Below, one piece after another: positions 13,849-23,532 of a stretch of 64,000 nucleotides of DNA (positions are counted from its first letter, which is position 1; each line of letters begins with the position of its first letter). Under the pieces are notes generated by a model that saw nothing but the letters and a program-made list of their open reading frames with translations, was not told the DNA's origin and made no database searches. The position numbers and the translations under genes are program-made. The stretch is from Aeromonas lusitana (GTDB taxonomy: Bacteria; Pseudomonadota; Gammaproteobacteria; Enterobacterales; Aeromonadaceae), in NCBI RefSeq assembly GCF_002812985.1, contig NZ_PGCP01000021.1:1-64000 (forward strand). The letters run 5' to 3'.

Positions 13849-15777
13849 TTATTCCTCCACTTTCTTTTGTCCGCGGGTCTGAACTTCCTGGGTCAACAGA
13901 GCAATCAGCTCTTCAACAGGATAAGAGCCCAGGTCAGCCCCTTTACGAGTCCGTACTGCAATCTTGCCGGCTTCTACTTCTTTATCGCCGCAGACCAGCA
14001 TGAAGGGTACTCGCTTCAAAGTATGCTCGCGGATTTTAAAGCCAATCTTCTCATTTCTCAAGTCCGCTTTTGCGCGAAGGCCCGCATCATTCAATGCTTT
14101 GGCTACTTTCACCGCATAATCGGCCTGATTGTCCGTGATATTCATGACCACGGCCTGAGTCGGTGCCAGCCAGGTCGGGAACAGCCCGGCGTACTCTTCG
14201 GTCAGGATACCGATGAAACGCTCGAGGGAACCCAGGATGGCTCTGTGAATCATCACGGGAACGTGACGTTCGTTGTCTTCGCCCACATAAGTGGCGCCAA
14301 GACGGCCCGGCAAGGCAAAATCGAGCTGCACGGTACCACACTGCCACGCACGATCAAGACAATCGTGCAGGGTAAATTCAATCTTGGGACCGTAGAAGGC
14401 GCCCTCACCCGGCTGCAGATCGTACTTCAGGCCGTTCAGCACCAGGGCTTCGGCCAGGGCGGCCTCGGCGCGATCCCAGGCTTCATCGGAGCCGATACGC
14501 TGCTCGGGACGGGTGGACAGCTTGACCACGATGTTCTCGAAGCCGAAGGTACCGTAGACGTCGTAGACCATGCGGATACAGGCCGACACTTCTTCCATCA
14601 CCTGTTCTTCGGTACAGAAGATGTGGGCATCATCCTGAGTGAAGCCGCGCACCCGCATCAGGCCATGCAGGGAGCCGGACGGCTCGTTGCGGTGGCAGGA
14701 GCCGAATTCGGCCATGCGCAGTGGCAGATCGCGGTAGGACTTCAGACCCTGGTTGAAGATCTGCACGTGACCCGGGCAGTTCATCGGCTTGATGGCGTAC
14801 TCGCGGTTCTCGGACTGGGTGGTGAACATGGCCTGGGCGTATTTCTCCCAGTGGCCTGAACGCTCCCACAGCACGCGATCCATCATGAAGGGGCCTTTCA
14901 CCTCCTGATAGTCGTACTCCTTGAGCTTGCCGCGGATGAAGGTCTCCAGCTCACGGAAGATGGTCCAGCCGTCGTTGTGCCAGAACACCATGCCGGGGGC
15001 TTCTTCCTGCATGTGATAGAGATCGAGCTGCTTGCCAATCTTGCGGTGATCGCGCTTGGCGGCCTCTTCCAGACGCTGCAGGTAAGACTTGAGCTGCTTC
15101 TTGTCAGCCCAGGCGGTGCCATAGATGCGCTGCAGCATCTTGTTGTTGGAGTCGCCGCGCCAGTAGGCACCGGACATCTTCTGCAACTTGAAGTGATGGC
15201 AGTGACGCATGTTCGGCACGTGGGGGCCGCGACACATGTCGACGTACTCTTCGTGATGATACAGACCAGGCTGGTCATCACGGGCAATGTTCTGATCCAG
15301 GATCTCGACCTTGTAGGACTCGCCACGGGCTTCGAACACATCGCGCGCCTCCTGCCAGGAGACCTTCTTCTTGATGACGTCGTAATCCTTGGCGGCCAGC
15401 GCCAGCATGCGCTCTTCCAGGGCAGCCAGATCCTCGTCGGTCAGGGTGCGATCGAGATCGATGTCATAGTAGAAACCGTTGTCGATGACAGGACCTATGG
15501 CCATCTTGGTCTGGGGCCAGAGCTGCTTGATGGCATGACCCAGCAGGTGCGCGCAGGAGTGGCGCAGGATATCCAGACCCTCTTCGTCTTTGGCGGTGAT
15601 GATGGCCAGCGAAGCGTCGGATTCGATCAGCTCGCAGGCATCCACCAGTTCACCGTTTACCCGACCGGCAATGCACGCCTTGGCGAGGCCCGGACCTATG
15701 TCCGCGGCGACGTCCATGACAGAAACGGCATGGGCAAATTGACGTTGGCTGCCGTCAGGCAGAGTAATGATTGGCAT
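13849..15777 (-). CDS. thrS: Threonine--tRNA ligase
   Basis: The class II synthetase for tRNA-Thr, 642 residues, exactly the E. coli length. Domains are TGS (1-62), the SAD editing domain with [10 protein letters not shown] (about 70-80) and CRGPHVP, the catalytic core with NCPGH, HRNEPSG and the zinc-site residues, and the C-terminal anticodon-binding domain ending near VEE. The frame extends 14 codons upstream, but the ATG at 15777 gives the conserved [11 protein letters not shown] start behind TAAGGAAA. The leader carries an operator resembling a tRNA-Thr anticodon arm. infC follows after only three bases. Confidence 0.97.
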   Translation of the reverse strand: MPIITLPDGSQRQFAHAVSVMDVAADIGPGLAKACIAGRVNGELVDACELIESDASLAIITAKDEEGLDILRHSCAHLLGHAIKQLWPQTKMAIGPVIDNGFYYDIDLDRTLTDEDLAALEERMLALAAKDYDVIKKKVSWQEARDVFEARGESYKVEILDQNIARDDQPGLYHHEEYVDMCRGPHVPNMRHCHHFKLQKMSGAYWRGDSNNKMLQRIYGTAWADKKQLKSYLQRLEEAAKRDHRKIGKQLDLYHMQEEAPGMVFWHNDGWTIFRELETFIRGKLKEYDYQEVKGPFMMDRVLWERSGHWEKYAQAMFTTQSENREYAIKPMNCPGHVQIFNQGLKSYRDLPLRMAEFGSCHRNEPSGSLHGLMRVRGFTQDDAHIFCTEEQVMEEVSACIRMVYDVYGTFGFENIVVKLSTRPEQRIGSDEAWDRAEAALAEALVLNGLKYDLQPGEGAFYGPKIEFTLHDCLDRAWQCGTVQLDFALPGRLGATYVGEDNERHVPVMIHRAILGSLERFIGILTEEYAGLFPTWLAPTQAVVMNITDNQADYAVKVAKALNDAGLRAKADLRNEKIGFKIREHTLKRVPFMLVCGDKEVEAGKIAVRTRKGADLGSYPVEELIALLTQEVQTRGQKKVEE

Positions 15778-15795
15778 GAGAAGTTTCCTTATACA

Positions 15796-15885
15796 GTGGT
15801 GACCCGTACCAAAGGCCACATGCGGGATGGAAAGAGTAATTCAAAAAAAGGTGATGTTTTGGTTCTCCGCAGCACTTTGCAGAGA
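15796..15885 (-). promoter_or_regulatory. thrS translational operator (tRNA-Thr anticodon-arm mimic plus upstream stem)
   Basis: On the minus strand 15819-15796 reads GUGGCC, then UUUGGUACG, then GGUCACCAC in RNA. GUGGCC pairs with GGUCAC, and the loop can be read as U32 U33 GGU A37 C38, a tRNA-Thr anticodon loop. From memory the E. coli operator has GUGAUC-UUUCGUGUG-GGUCAC at the same place, with CGU as the anticodon. A second stem (15885-15864, seven pairs, eight-base loop) lies upstream in the position of the second ThrRS-binding hairpin. ThrRS binding should block the ribosome site at about 15782-15790. Confidence 0.72.
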
Positions 15886-16008
15886 CGGCCCGTGACGCAA
15901 ACAGCCTGCTTAACGTGACCAGCCAAGCCAAAACCGCACCATGCTACCAGAAGCAGGCAGCCCTGTATTGACTTTGATGAGATTTTCTACAGCCAAACGG
16001 GTCGCGAC

Positions 16009-16599
16009 TCAGGCGCCCCCCAGCAGGGGCTGCCAGTTGAAATCAAACTCGCTGCGCCCCTCTTGCGCCAGCGCCAGCTCCTGCAACACCCTGAGCGCCA
16101 GCTTGTTGCCCTTTTGCGAGGCCTGATAGAGCCACTGCTTGGCCTCGACCATCTCCACCCGGCCATTGACCCCCATCAGGTGCAGCACACCCACCTTCAG
16201 CATGGCGGGCACGTCGCCGTTGCGGGCCGCCTTGTCCATCCACTGAAATGCGATACGCAGATCCCGCGGCACCCCGACCCCGCGCAGATAGAGCTCCCCG
16301 AGCCGGTATTGGCCGAAGGCGTCCCCCGCCTCGGCGGACTGACGATAGAGCACTAAAGCCTGGGCCAGATCCTGCTCGCTCCCCTGCCCCAGCTCATGGC
16401 TCCACCCCATTAGGGCCTGGGCCCTGGCTTGCCCCTGCTCGGCCAACGGCTGCCAGATGCGGGTCGCCTGCTCGAAGTGACCGACCCGCCAGGCCCGGTT
16501 CGCCGCCGCCAGCTCCTGCTCGGTGGAGAGCGGGATCAGGCGCCAGATGACCAGGCCAAGGACGGCGACAAAGAGCCAACGCGCGGTAGTGGGTTGCAT
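16009..16599 (-). CDS. Sel1-repeat protein with N-terminal membrane anchor
   Basis: A 196-residue protein. Residues about 6-24 form one hydrophobic segment (ARWLFVAVLGLVIWRLI), likely an uncleaved anchor or signal. Then come four Sel1/TPR-like repeats of about 36 residues with the alternating pattern A..G...A...LG..Y..G.GV (for example GDAFGQYRLGELYLRGVGVPRD). Such repeats form protein-binding solenoids. It lies upstream of thrS on the same strand with a 231-base gap, and divergent from the radical SAM gene. No function can be assigned. Confidence 0.8.
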   Translation of the reverse strand: MQPTTARWLFVAVLGLVIWRLIPLSTEQELAAANRAWRVGHFEQATRIWQPLAEQGQARAQALMGWSHELGQGSEQDLAQALVLYRQSAEAGDAFGQYRLGELYLRGVGVPRDLRIAFQWMDKAARNGDVPAMLKVGVLHLMGVNGRVEMVEAKQWLYQASQKGNKLALRVLQELALAQEGRSEFDFNWQPLLGGA

Positions 16600-16737
16600 G
16601 ATGATTTCCGTGATCCAGTTCTCATTTCGTCTATGTAAACGAAATGTAGCAACAGATCAAGCAGGAGATTCATTTGCGATGCAGTTTTATCCAAGGTGGA
16701 CGACCGGACTTGCAGTTTGTCGGGCCCCCCGCCACAA

Positions 16738-16757
16738 TACTGTATATATGAACAGTA
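16738..16757 (+). promoter_or_regulatory. LexA (SOS) box
   Basis: TACTGTATATATGAACAGTA is a CTG-N10-CAG palindrome differing from the E. coli consensus only in the right half of the AT-rich core. It ends 12 bases before the radical SAM ATG, so LexA bound here would cover the start of transcription. Confidence 0.88.
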
Positions 16758-16769
16758 TTGGTGCAGGGT

Positions 16770-17822
16770 ATGGCAGGACGAGGCAGCAGTCACAATGTCG
16801 ATCATAGATTCAGCGGCCCGCAGGTAGAGGCCGTCGACGATGGCTGGCAGGCGCAGGAGTGGGAAGCCGCGTTTCAATCTCAGGCGCCCCAGACCCAGGT
16901 ACGCGAGATCGAAGCCAAGAGCATCATCAGCCACAACCTGTCGCCGGACGTGCCCTTTGGCCGCTCCATCAATCCCTATCAGGGCTGTGAGCACGGCTGC
17001 ATCTACTGTTACGCCAGGCCCAGCCATGCCTACCTGGAGCTCTCGCCGGGGCTGGATTTCGAGACCAAGCTGTTTGCCAAGCTCAATGCCGTCGCCCTGC
17101 TGCGCCGGGAGTTTGCCAAGCCGAGCTACCAGCCCCAGACCATAGTGCTCGGCGCCAACACAGACCCTTACCAACCCATAGAGCAACACTATCGCCTCAC
17201 CCGCGAGCTGCTGGAGGTGATGCTGGCCCACCGCCACCCGGTGGGGATCATCACCAAGAGCGCCATGATATTGCGCGACCTCGACTTGCTGAGGGAGCTC
17301 GCCCGGGAGAATCTCTGTCAGGTGATGGTGTCGGTCACCACCCTCAATGAGACCTTGAGGCGACAGCTGGAGCCCAGGGCCAGCACCGGAGCCGGGCGAT
17401 TGAAGGTTGTAGAGAAGCTGGCCGGGGCCGGGGTGCCGGTCGGGGTGCTGGCCGCTCCCATGATCCCGCGCCTCAATGAACCCGAGCTCGAGCAGATCAT
17501 CAAGTCGGCGGTACAGGCGGGCGCCGGCTGCGCCGACTACATACTGCTGCGCCTGCCCCATGAGTTGACGACCCTGTTTAGCGACTGGCTGGACGAACAC
17601 TACCCTGGGCAGAAGGAGGCTGTCTTGAACCAGCTGCGGGCCAGCCGGGGCGGCAACCTCAATACCGCCTTCGGCACCCGCATGCGCGGCGAGGGCCAGT
17701 TTGCGGACTTGCTGGCCCAGCGTTTCCGACTAATCAGCAGGCGCCTTTCGCTCGGCAAGCGCCATATTGCGCTCAACACCGCCAGTTTTATCCGTCCCAA
17801 CGAGCAATTGCGGCTGTTTTAG
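16770..17822 (+). CDS. PA0069-family radical SAM protein, probably SOS-induced
   Basis: A 350-residue radical SAM enzyme of the PA0069/Rv2578c family, distantly related to spore photoproduct lyase. The iron-sulfur site is CEHGCIYCYARPSHAYLE (Cys-x3-Cys-x2-Cys, Cys in PYQGC region), followed by an SAM-binding barrel with VLGANTDPYQPIE and GIITKSAMILRD. The N-terminus GRGSSHNVDHRF matches the family start, so I use the ATG at 16770, although its ribosome site (CAGGG) is too close to be good; a TTG at 16758 is possible. The LexA box just upstream suggests DNA-damage control. Reaction and substrate are unknown. Confidence 0.88.
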   Translation: MAGRGSSHNVDHRFSGPQVEAVDDGWQAQEWEAAFQSQAPQTQVREIEAKSIISHNLSPDVPFGRSINPYQGCEHGCIYCYARPSHAYLELSPGLDFETKLFAKLNAVALLRREFAKPSYQPQTIVLGANTDPYQPIEQHYRLTRELLEVMLAHRHPVGIITKSAMILRDLDLLRELARENLCQVMVSVTTLNETLRRQLEPRASTGAGRLKVVEKLAGAGVPVGVLAAPMIPRLNEPELEQIIKSAVQAGAGCADYILLRLPHELTTLFSDWLDEHYPGQKEAVLNQLRASRGGNLNTAFGTRMRGEGQFADLLAQRFRLISRRLSLGKRHIALNTASFIRPNEQLRLF

Positions 17823-17856
17823 GGCTGAGCCAAGGATGCACGGTGAGCGGCACAAT

Positions 17857-17930
17857 CCGTATTCGACAAAACCTGATCGGCTTTATTCGCCCCAATAAGC
17901 AGTTACGACTGCTTCAGGGTTGCGAGGAGG
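17857..17930 (+). repeat. Decayed tandem copy of the 3' end of the radical SAM gene
   Basis: Ninety-five bases after the end of the radical SAM gene, the frame reads GFIRPNKQLRLL, against SFIRPNEQLRLF at the true C-terminus, and similarity continues past the stop (AGGGYTG). Upstream the copy keeps only scattered matches (R.I..N). Nucleotide changes are mainly at third positions. It is a remnant of a tandem duplication or of a deleted paralogue. Confidence 0.65.
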
Positions 17931-17962
17931 GCGTAAGGAAAGCGTGATGGATGCGCAGTTGG

Positions 17963-18384
17963 TTGCCGTGTTCAACCGAACCGGCCCACGTCAGCCACTC
18001 CTGCCCTTTATGCGCCTGTGACTAGGCTGCACTAATGGGTAGTAATGGGCACTATGGGTGATATATTCGACTCAAGCTGCCCGCATCACCCATCTCAATG
18101 AGTCGTGACGGCGGCCAAGAGGGAGCGATAGATGCACCCCATTCATCGGAGCCTGGATCCACTCCAGTTCCGCCACTGCCAACAGTTACTACTGCGCCAA
18201 GATCGTGCAGAAATGGAAGGGTGTGCAGCAGGAGCCCTGTTCAACAGAGCCTAGCTCCGCGTCCGTCACCCCTGCCCTTCGTACGCCTGTGACAAGGCAG
18301 CACTAATAGGTAGTAATGGGCACCATGGGCGATATATTCGGCTCAGACTGACCCGCATCACTCATTTCAACGAGCAGGGACGCC
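17963..18384. repeat. Pair of imperfect direct repeats of about 150 bases
   Basis: Copy A (about 17963-18111) and copy B (about 18233-18384) share TGTTCAAC, CCTGCCCTT, TAGTAATGGGCAC, ATGGG, GATATATTCG, CCCGCATCAC and CAAYGAG in the same order, offset by 269-271 bases. A third partial copy of the first part (GTTCAACGGAGTCGGCCCCGCG) is at about 18420-18447. Neither copy has a convincing reading frame. I do not recognise the family. Confidence 0.7.
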
Positions 18385-18530
18385 TGATCTAGAAACCACA
18401 CCGAGAATAGGCGGCGGGGCCATGTTCAACGGAGTCGGCCCCGCGCTATCCGCCCTGAAGCAGGGATGCCTGTCCCAGGGCGTCGTGAAGAGTGTTGCGA
18501 TGGATGCAGGGCGGACGGCAATCAGCGTCG

Positions 18531-18710
18531 TTAGCCTCTTGGCCTCGGCGGATAGGGCCGCGCCGGCTTGCCCTGGGCTATCAGCTCCACCGGCAGGCGC
18601 GATGGCTCATGGGCCACCTCCTCTTCCCCAAGCCCGGTTCCCTGTCTCTCTGGGGAGGCGTCTCCCCACATCCGGCTCCACCAGATCTCCCACATTATCC
18701 AGCTGGTCAT
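18531..18710 (-). CDS. Small Trp-rich hypothetical protein (candidate)
   Basis: A 59-codon frame starts at the ATG at 18710, with a near-ideal AAAGGAG ribosome site six bases upstream. The product begins MTSWIMWEIWWSRMWGD, five Trp within the first 15 residues, and ends in a Pro/Arg-rich tail (KPARPYPPRPRG). No signal peptide or full membrane span is evident. It lies alone in the repeat-rich gap. The ribosome site is the only positive evidence, so it may be a remnant of a larger gene. Confidence 0.35.
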   Translation of the reverse strand: MTSWIMWEIWWSRMWGDASPERQGTGLGEEEVAHEPSRLPVELIAQGKPARPYPPRPRG

Positions 18711-19025
18711 ATGATGCTCCTTTGGCTGCGTATCGGCAGATTGTTGGCAGGTAACGACAGACACGCCGGAACGGCCCGTCGATGAGGGCAGCTTGCCCCG
18801 CCCCTGTGACAGTGGGATGACGGCGGCATGATCCCTTGATGAAACGGGGAATCCGCGATGGGCACCGACAGCGCCGACCCTGTCAGCGAGCCACGATACA
18901 GGAGGCTTTCACAGCATTAACGACTACCTTGATGCCGCCTTGAAAGACACTCATGCCACCAGGTAAGTGAATGCAGCGAACAGGAGAGGAAAAATCGCCA
19001 GAGTGACGCTGAAAATAGCGTAAAA
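18711..19025. other. Non-coding stretch upstream of the small frame, downstream of gyrA
   Basis: No gene, RNA or clear repeat is seen in this last part of the 1.2-kb gap between the radical SAM gene and gyrA. Confidence 0.4.
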
Positions 19026-19051
19026 AAAGAGCGACCCTGAGGTCGCTCTTT
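19026..19051 (-). terminator. Terminator after gyrA
   Basis: AAAGAGCGACC pairs with GGTCGCTCTTT around a CTGA loop, with A and T runs outside, about 20 bases past the gyrA stop. Confidence 0.9.
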
Positions 19052-19071
19052 CTGTCGGGATAGCCCGGCGA

Positions 19072-21834
19072 TTATTCGTCGCCAGCCGTACCCTCTTCGC
19101 TGGTGCCTGCATCGGCAGCACCGGCATCTGGCGCATTGTCTGCGCCTTCTGCCTGCTCACCGTCGATGGCCACGACGTCGTTCTCTTCCTCGTCGCTCTC
19201 GGCGATGCGCTGCAGGCCGACCACTGTCTCGTCTTCACCGGTGCGGATCAGACGCACACCGCCGGTGTTACGACCTATGATGCTCACCTCGGCGACGCGG
19301 GTACGCACCAGGGTGCCGCCATTGGTGATCAGCATGATCTGGTCGGTATCCTCGACCTGGATCGCATCGATCACCTTGCCGTTACGCTCATCCACCTTGA
19401 TGGAGATGACGCCCTGTGTACCGCGGCTCTTGGTCGGGTACTCGTCAAGGGCGGTGCGCTTGCCGTAGCCGTTCTCGGTGGCGGTCAGGATGGCGCCCTC
19501 GCCACGGGGGACGATGAGGGAGACCACCTTGTTGCCGCTCGGCAAACGGATACCGCGCACACCGGCGGCGGTACGACCCATGGGACGCACGCCCTTGAAG
19601 GCACCCTTGGTTTCGCTGCCTTCGCCGTTGTCGCTGCCGTCATCGTCGTTGCCGGCGTCGTCATCGTTCTCGACGTCGTCGCTGGCATCCGCGTCAGCGC
19701 GGCCGCTGCCTTCTGCGAAGCGAACTACCTTGCCCGCGTCGGAGAACAGCATGATCTCGTTGCTGCCGTCGGTGATGTCTACCCCGATCAGCTCATCGCC
19801 CTCTTTGAGGTTGATGGCACGAATACCGGAGGAGAGCGGACGGCTGAACGCAGACAGGCTGGTCTTCTTCACGGTACCGTCGGCGGTGGCGAAGAAGACG
19901 TACTTGTCGTCGCTGTACTCGTTCACCGGCAGGATGGCGGTGATGCGCTCACCCTCTTCCAGCGGCAACAGGTTGATGATCGGGCGACCGCGGGCGCCAC
20001 GGGACGCCTCCGGCAGCTGATACACCTCGAGCCAGTAGACCTTGCCACGGGTGGAGAAGCACAAAATGGTGTCGTGGGTGTTGGCCACCAACAGACGCTC
20101 CACGAAGTCCTCTTCCTTGATCCGGGTAGCCGACTTGCCCTTGCCACCACGACGCTGAGCCTCGTAGTCGGTTAGCGGCTGGTACTTCACATAGCCCTGG
20201 TGAGACAAGGTGACAACCACGTCTTCCGGGGTGATCAGATCCTTGGTGTTGAGCTCGATGCTGGAGAAGTTGATCTCGGTGCGACGCTCGTCGCCGTACT
20301 GCTCGCGCACGGCCAGCAGTTCATCGCGGATCACTTCCATCAGCCGTTCCGGGCTTGCCAGGATGAACAGCAGCTCGGCAATCAGATCCAGCAGAGATTG
20401 GTACTCTTCCAGGATCTTCTCGTGCTCCAGACCGGTCAGCTTGTGCAGACGCAGGTCCAGGATGGCCTGGGCCTGTTGCTCGGTCAGGTAGTAGTGACCC
20501 TCGCGGATGCCGAATTCCGGCTCCAGCCACTCGGGACGGGCCGCGTCATCGCCGGCTTTCTCCAGCATGGAGGCCACGTTGCCGAGCTCCCAGCCACGGG
20601 CGACCAGCTTGGCCTTGGCGTCCGCCGGGGTGTCGGAGTGACGAATCAGCTCGATGATGGGGTCGATGTTGGCCAGCGCAACCGCCAGGCCTTCCAGGAT
20701 GTGAGCCCGATCCCGCGCCTTGCGCAGTTCGAACACGGTCCTGCGGGTCACTACCTCACGGCGGTGCAGCAGGAAGGCATCCAGGATCTCTTTAAGGTTC
20801 ATCACCTTGGGCTGGTTGTTATCGAGCGCCACCATGTTGATGCCGAACGTGGTCTGCATCTGGGTGTGCTTGTAGAGATTGTTCAGCACAATCTCGCCGG
20901 ACTCGCCGCGCTTGATCTCGATAACGATGCGCATGCCGTCTTTATCAGACTCATCACGCAGGGCACTGATGCCCTCGATCTTCTTCTCTTTCACCAGCTC
21001 GGCGATCTTCTCGATCAGCCGCGCCTTGTTCACCTGATAGGGGATCTCGTGAACGATGATGGTCTCGCGACTCGTCTTCTCGTCCACTTCCACTTCGGCC
21101 TTGGCCCGCACATAGATGGAGCCGCGACCGGTACGGTACGCCTGCACTATGCCGGAACGACCGTTGATGATGGCACCGGTCGGGAAATCAGGCCCGGTGA
21201 CATAGGTCATCAGATCGTCAATGGTGAGATCACCATTCTCGATCAACGCCAGACAACCGTTCACTATCTCGGTGAGGTTATGAGGAGGAATGTTGGTCGC
21301 CATGCCCACCGCGATACCGGAGGAGCCGTTGACCAGCAGGTTGGGAACCTTGGTAGGCATGACCGCCGGGATCATCTCGGTGCCGTCATAGTTCGGCACC
21401 CAGTCCACGGTCTCTTTGTCCAGATCGGCCAGCAGCTCGTGGGAGATGCGGGCCATCCGCACTTCGGTATAACGCATCGCCGCGGCGCTGTCGCCGTCGA
21501 CTGAACCGAAGTTGCCCTGACCATCGACCAGCATGTAGCGCATGGAGAAATCCTGCGCCATGCGGACGATGGTGTCATACACGGCGCTATCGCCATGCGG
21601 GTGATATTTACCGATTACGTCACCGACCACACGGGCCGATTTTTTATAGGGCTTGTTCCAGTCGTTCCCCAACTCGTTCATAGCAAACAGAACGCGGCGG
21701 TGAACCGGTTTCAAGCCATCACGCACATCCGGCAGAGCTCGTCCTACGATCACGCTCATGGCGTAATCAAGATAGGAACTCTTGAGCTCTTCTTCGATGT
21801 TGACCGGCGTGATCTCTCTGGCCAGATCGCTCAT
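19072..21834 (-). CDS. gyrA: DNA gyrase subunit A, with acidic insertion in the C-terminal domain
   Basis: GyrA cuts and rejoins DNA in the A2B2 gyrase that introduces negative supercoils. At 920 residues it is about 45 longer than E. coli GyrA (875). The winged-helix/tower region (1-520) is collinear with E. coli, with the active Tyr in RYTEVRMAR. The quinolone-resistance region reads GDSAVYD, so positions 83 (Ser) and 87 (Asp) are the susceptible forms. The beta-pinwheel domain carries the GyrA box QRRGGKGKS. The extra length includes a 39-residue Asp/Asn/Gly-rich insertion at about 710-748 (19591-19707) and a longer acidic tail. Confidence 0.97.
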   Translation of the reverse strand: MSDLAREITPVNIEEELKSSYLDYAMSVIVGRALPDVRDGLKPVHRRVLFAMNELGNDWNKPYKKSARVVGDVIGKYHPHGDSAVYDTIVRMAQDFSMRYMLVDGQGNFGSVDGDSAAAMRYTEVRMARISHELLADLDKETVDWVPNYDGTEMIPAVMPTKVPNLLVNGSSGIAVGMATNIPPHNLTEIVNGCLALIENGDLTIDDLMTYVTGPDFPTGAIINGRSGIVQAYRTGRGSIYVRAKAEVEVDEKTSRETIIVHEIPYQVNKARLIEKIAELVKEKKIEGISALRDESDKDGMRIVIEIKRGESGEIVLNNLYKHTQMQTTFGINMVALDNNQPKVMNLKEILDAFLLHRREVVTRRTVFELRKARDRAHILEGLAVALANIDPIIELIRHSDTPADAKAKLVARGWELGNVASMLEKAGDDAARPEWLEPEFGIREGHYYLTEQQAQAILDLRLHKLTGLEHEKILEEYQSLLDLIAELLFILASPERLMEVIRDELLAVREQYGDERRTEINFSSIELNTKDLITPEDVVVTLSHQGYVKYQPLTDYEAQRRGGKGKSATRIKEEDFVERLLVANTHDTILCFSTRGKVYWLEVYQLPEASRGARGRPIINLLPLEEGERITAILPVNEYSDDKYVFFATADGTVKKTSLSAFSRPLSSGIRAINLKEGDELIGVDITDGSNEIMLFSDAGKVVRFAEGSGRADADASDDVENDDDAGNDDDGSDNGEGSETKGAFKGVRPMGRTAAGVRGIRLPSGNKVVSLIVPRGEGAILTATENGYGKRTALDEYPTKSRGTQGVISIKVDERNGKVIDAIQVEDTDQIMLITNGGTLVRTRVAEVSIIGRNTGGVRLIRTGEDETVVGLQRIAESDEEENDVVAIDGEQAEGADNAPDAGAADAGTSEEGTAGDE

Positions 21835-22022
21835 AGAAAGCCTTAATCCCTAATTAGTTGTTCTTTGGCTTAAACAGCGCAACATAGTAACACAGGACGC
21901 GAAATACCTTAAGCCGCAAATCAGGCTGGTTTGCATAAGTGCGTCCGTTATAATGCCCGCCAGGACAATAGATTGCGCGCATGTCACGCGGCTGTCGCGC
22001 CCCTGCCACAGGATCCACGAAA

Positions 22023-22739
22023 ATGAATACCGATGCCAATGTCGATCTGACAGAAATCGCCAAATTTGAAGCCATTGCCTCCCGCTGGTGGGACATGGAG
22101 GGCGAATTCAAGCCACTGCATCAAATCAACCCGGTTCGCCTCGACTGGATCACAGACAAGAGTGGCGGCCTGTTTGGCAAACGCGTCCTCGACATCGGCT
22201 GCGGCGGCGGCATCCTCTCCGAGAGCATGGCCAGACGCGGTGCCAAGGTGACCGGCATCGACATGGGCAAGGAGCCGCTCGGCGTCGCCCGCCTCCACGC
22301 CCTGGAAGCCGGGGTGGAGCTCGAATACCGCCAGATCACCGCCGAGGCTCACGCCGCTGAAGCGCCCGGCCAGTATGACGTGGTCACCTGCATGGAGATG
22401 CTGGAGCACGTGCCTGATCCGGCCTCGGTACTGCGCGCCATCGCCACCCTGGTGCGTCCGGGCGGCAAGGTGTTCGTCTCCACCATCAACCGTAACCCCA
22501 AGGCCTATCTGATGATGATCCTGGGCGCCGAATATCTGCTGAAGATGGTCCCCAAGGGCACCCATGACCACAAGAAGTTCATCACCCCGGCCGAGCTGTG
22601 CCGCATGGGGGAAGCCGCGGGTCTGCTGGTCAAGGACATGAGCGGGGTGCACTATGCGCCGCTCTCCAACCGCTTCAAGCTGGGTGCCAACGTGGACGTC
22701 AACTACATGGTGGCCTTCACCCGCCCGGAGCAAGGCTGA
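22023..22739 (+). CDS. ubiG: Bifunctional 2-polyprenyl-6-hydroxyphenol methylase / demethylubiquinone O-methyltransferase
   Basis: UbiG performs both O-methylations in ubiquinone synthesis, using S-adenosylmethionine. The 238-residue protein has the class I methyltransferase motif [13 protein letters not shown], then GIDMG and EMLEHVPDP, and the UbiG-specific [23 protein letters not shown] at the N-terminus. I use the ATG at 22023; the frame is open 14 codons upstream without support. It is divergent from gyrA, as in E. coli, and overlaps the next gene by ATGA. Confidence 0.96.
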   Translation: MNTDANVDLTEIAKFEAIASRWWDMEGEFKPLHQINPVRLDWITDKSGGLFGKRVLDIGCGGGILSESMARRGAKVTGIDMGKEPLGVARLHALEAGVELEYRQITAEAHAAEAPGQYDVVTCMEMLEHVPDPASVLRAIATLVRPGGKVFVSTINRNPKAYLMMILGAEYLLKMVPKGTHDHKKFITPAELCRMGEAAGLLVKDMSGVHYAPLSNRFKLGANVDVNYMVAFTRPEQG

Positions 22740-23425
22740 TGAGCGCCGCGAACAAGGCGCCCCTGCGCTGCGTGCTGTTCGACTTGGACGGCACCCTGCT
22801 CGATACCGCCCCGGATCTCGGCGCCGCCGTCAATCATGTGCTGATAAACGAAGGCTTCGCGCCGCTCTCTGACGACGTCATCCGTCAGACCACCTCTCAC
22901 GGGGCGCTGGGGCTGCTCAGGGCCGGTCTTGGGGACGAGCTGCTCGAAGAGCTCGGCGCCAGCCGCCTTCGCACCGCCCTGCTCGACTACTATGCGGCGA
23001 ACCTGTGCGTCGGCACCCGCCCCTACGACGGCATGCTGGCGCTGATCGAGTGGCTGGAAGAAAAAGAGCTGCCCTGGGGCATAGTCACCAACAAGCCGGG
23101 TTTCTTGACCGAGCCACTGCTGGCGGCCCTGCCGGCGCTGGCGAACTGCGGCGTGACGGTGAGCGCCGATACCTTGCCGGTGCGCAAACCCGATCCCGCC
23201 CCCATGTACTACGCCTGCGAGCAGCTTGGGGTGGACGCGGCGCACTGTCTCTATGTGGGGGATCATGTACGCGACATCGAGGCCGGTCGCAACGCCGGCA
23301 TGCGCACCGCGGTGGCGGGCTGGGGCTATCTGCACGACGACGAGGATCCCGCCGACTGGGGTGCGGACCTGCATTTTGATACGGTGCAGGCCTTGCACCA
23401 CTGGCTGCGCTACGAGCTGAGCTGA
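22739..23425 (+). CDS. HAD-family phosphatase (Gph/MupP-like)
   Basis: A 228-residue haloacid-dehalogenase hydrolase with motif I FDLDGTLLDT (nucleophile Asp15, Asp17), motif II TNKP, motif III Lys in RKPDP and motif IV GDHVRDIEAG. The cap is the helical type of phosphoglycolate phosphatases. Its ATG overlaps the ubiG stop (ATGA), so translation is coupled. In Pseudomonas the gene in this position next to ubiG is mupP, N-acetylmuramic acid 6-phosphate phosphatase of the cell-wall recycling bypass. Phosphoglycolate phosphatase is the other common annotation. Position favours MupP, but sequence alone does not decide. Confidence 0.85.
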   Translation: MSAANKAPLRCVLFDLDGTLLDTAPDLGAAVNHVLINEGFAPLSDDVIRQTTSHGALGLLRAGLGDELLEELGASRLRTALLDYYAANLCVGTRPYDGMLALIEWLEEKELPWGIVTNKPGFLTEPLLAALPALANCGVTVSADTLPVRKPDPAPMYYACEQLGVDAAHCLYVGDHVRDIEAGRNAGMRTAVAGWGYLHDDEDPADWGADLHFDTVQALHHWLRYELS

Positions 23426-23532
23426 GGCCGACGGCGCGAGAATTGGCCTGCTTGATGGATGTGACAGGCACCTTATGCTGCCAGCGGACGTTCACATAGC
23501 GCGTCATGCTGCCATCGAACAGCCAGACAGAG

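Noticed and set aside
18422-18785. Plus-strand frames of about 100 codons in the repeat gap
   Set aside because: No ribosome sites, no family features, and overlap with each other and with the repeats.
20200-21504. 434-codon plus-strand frame opposite gyrA
   Set aside because: Antisense shadow of gyrA with no start signal or motif.
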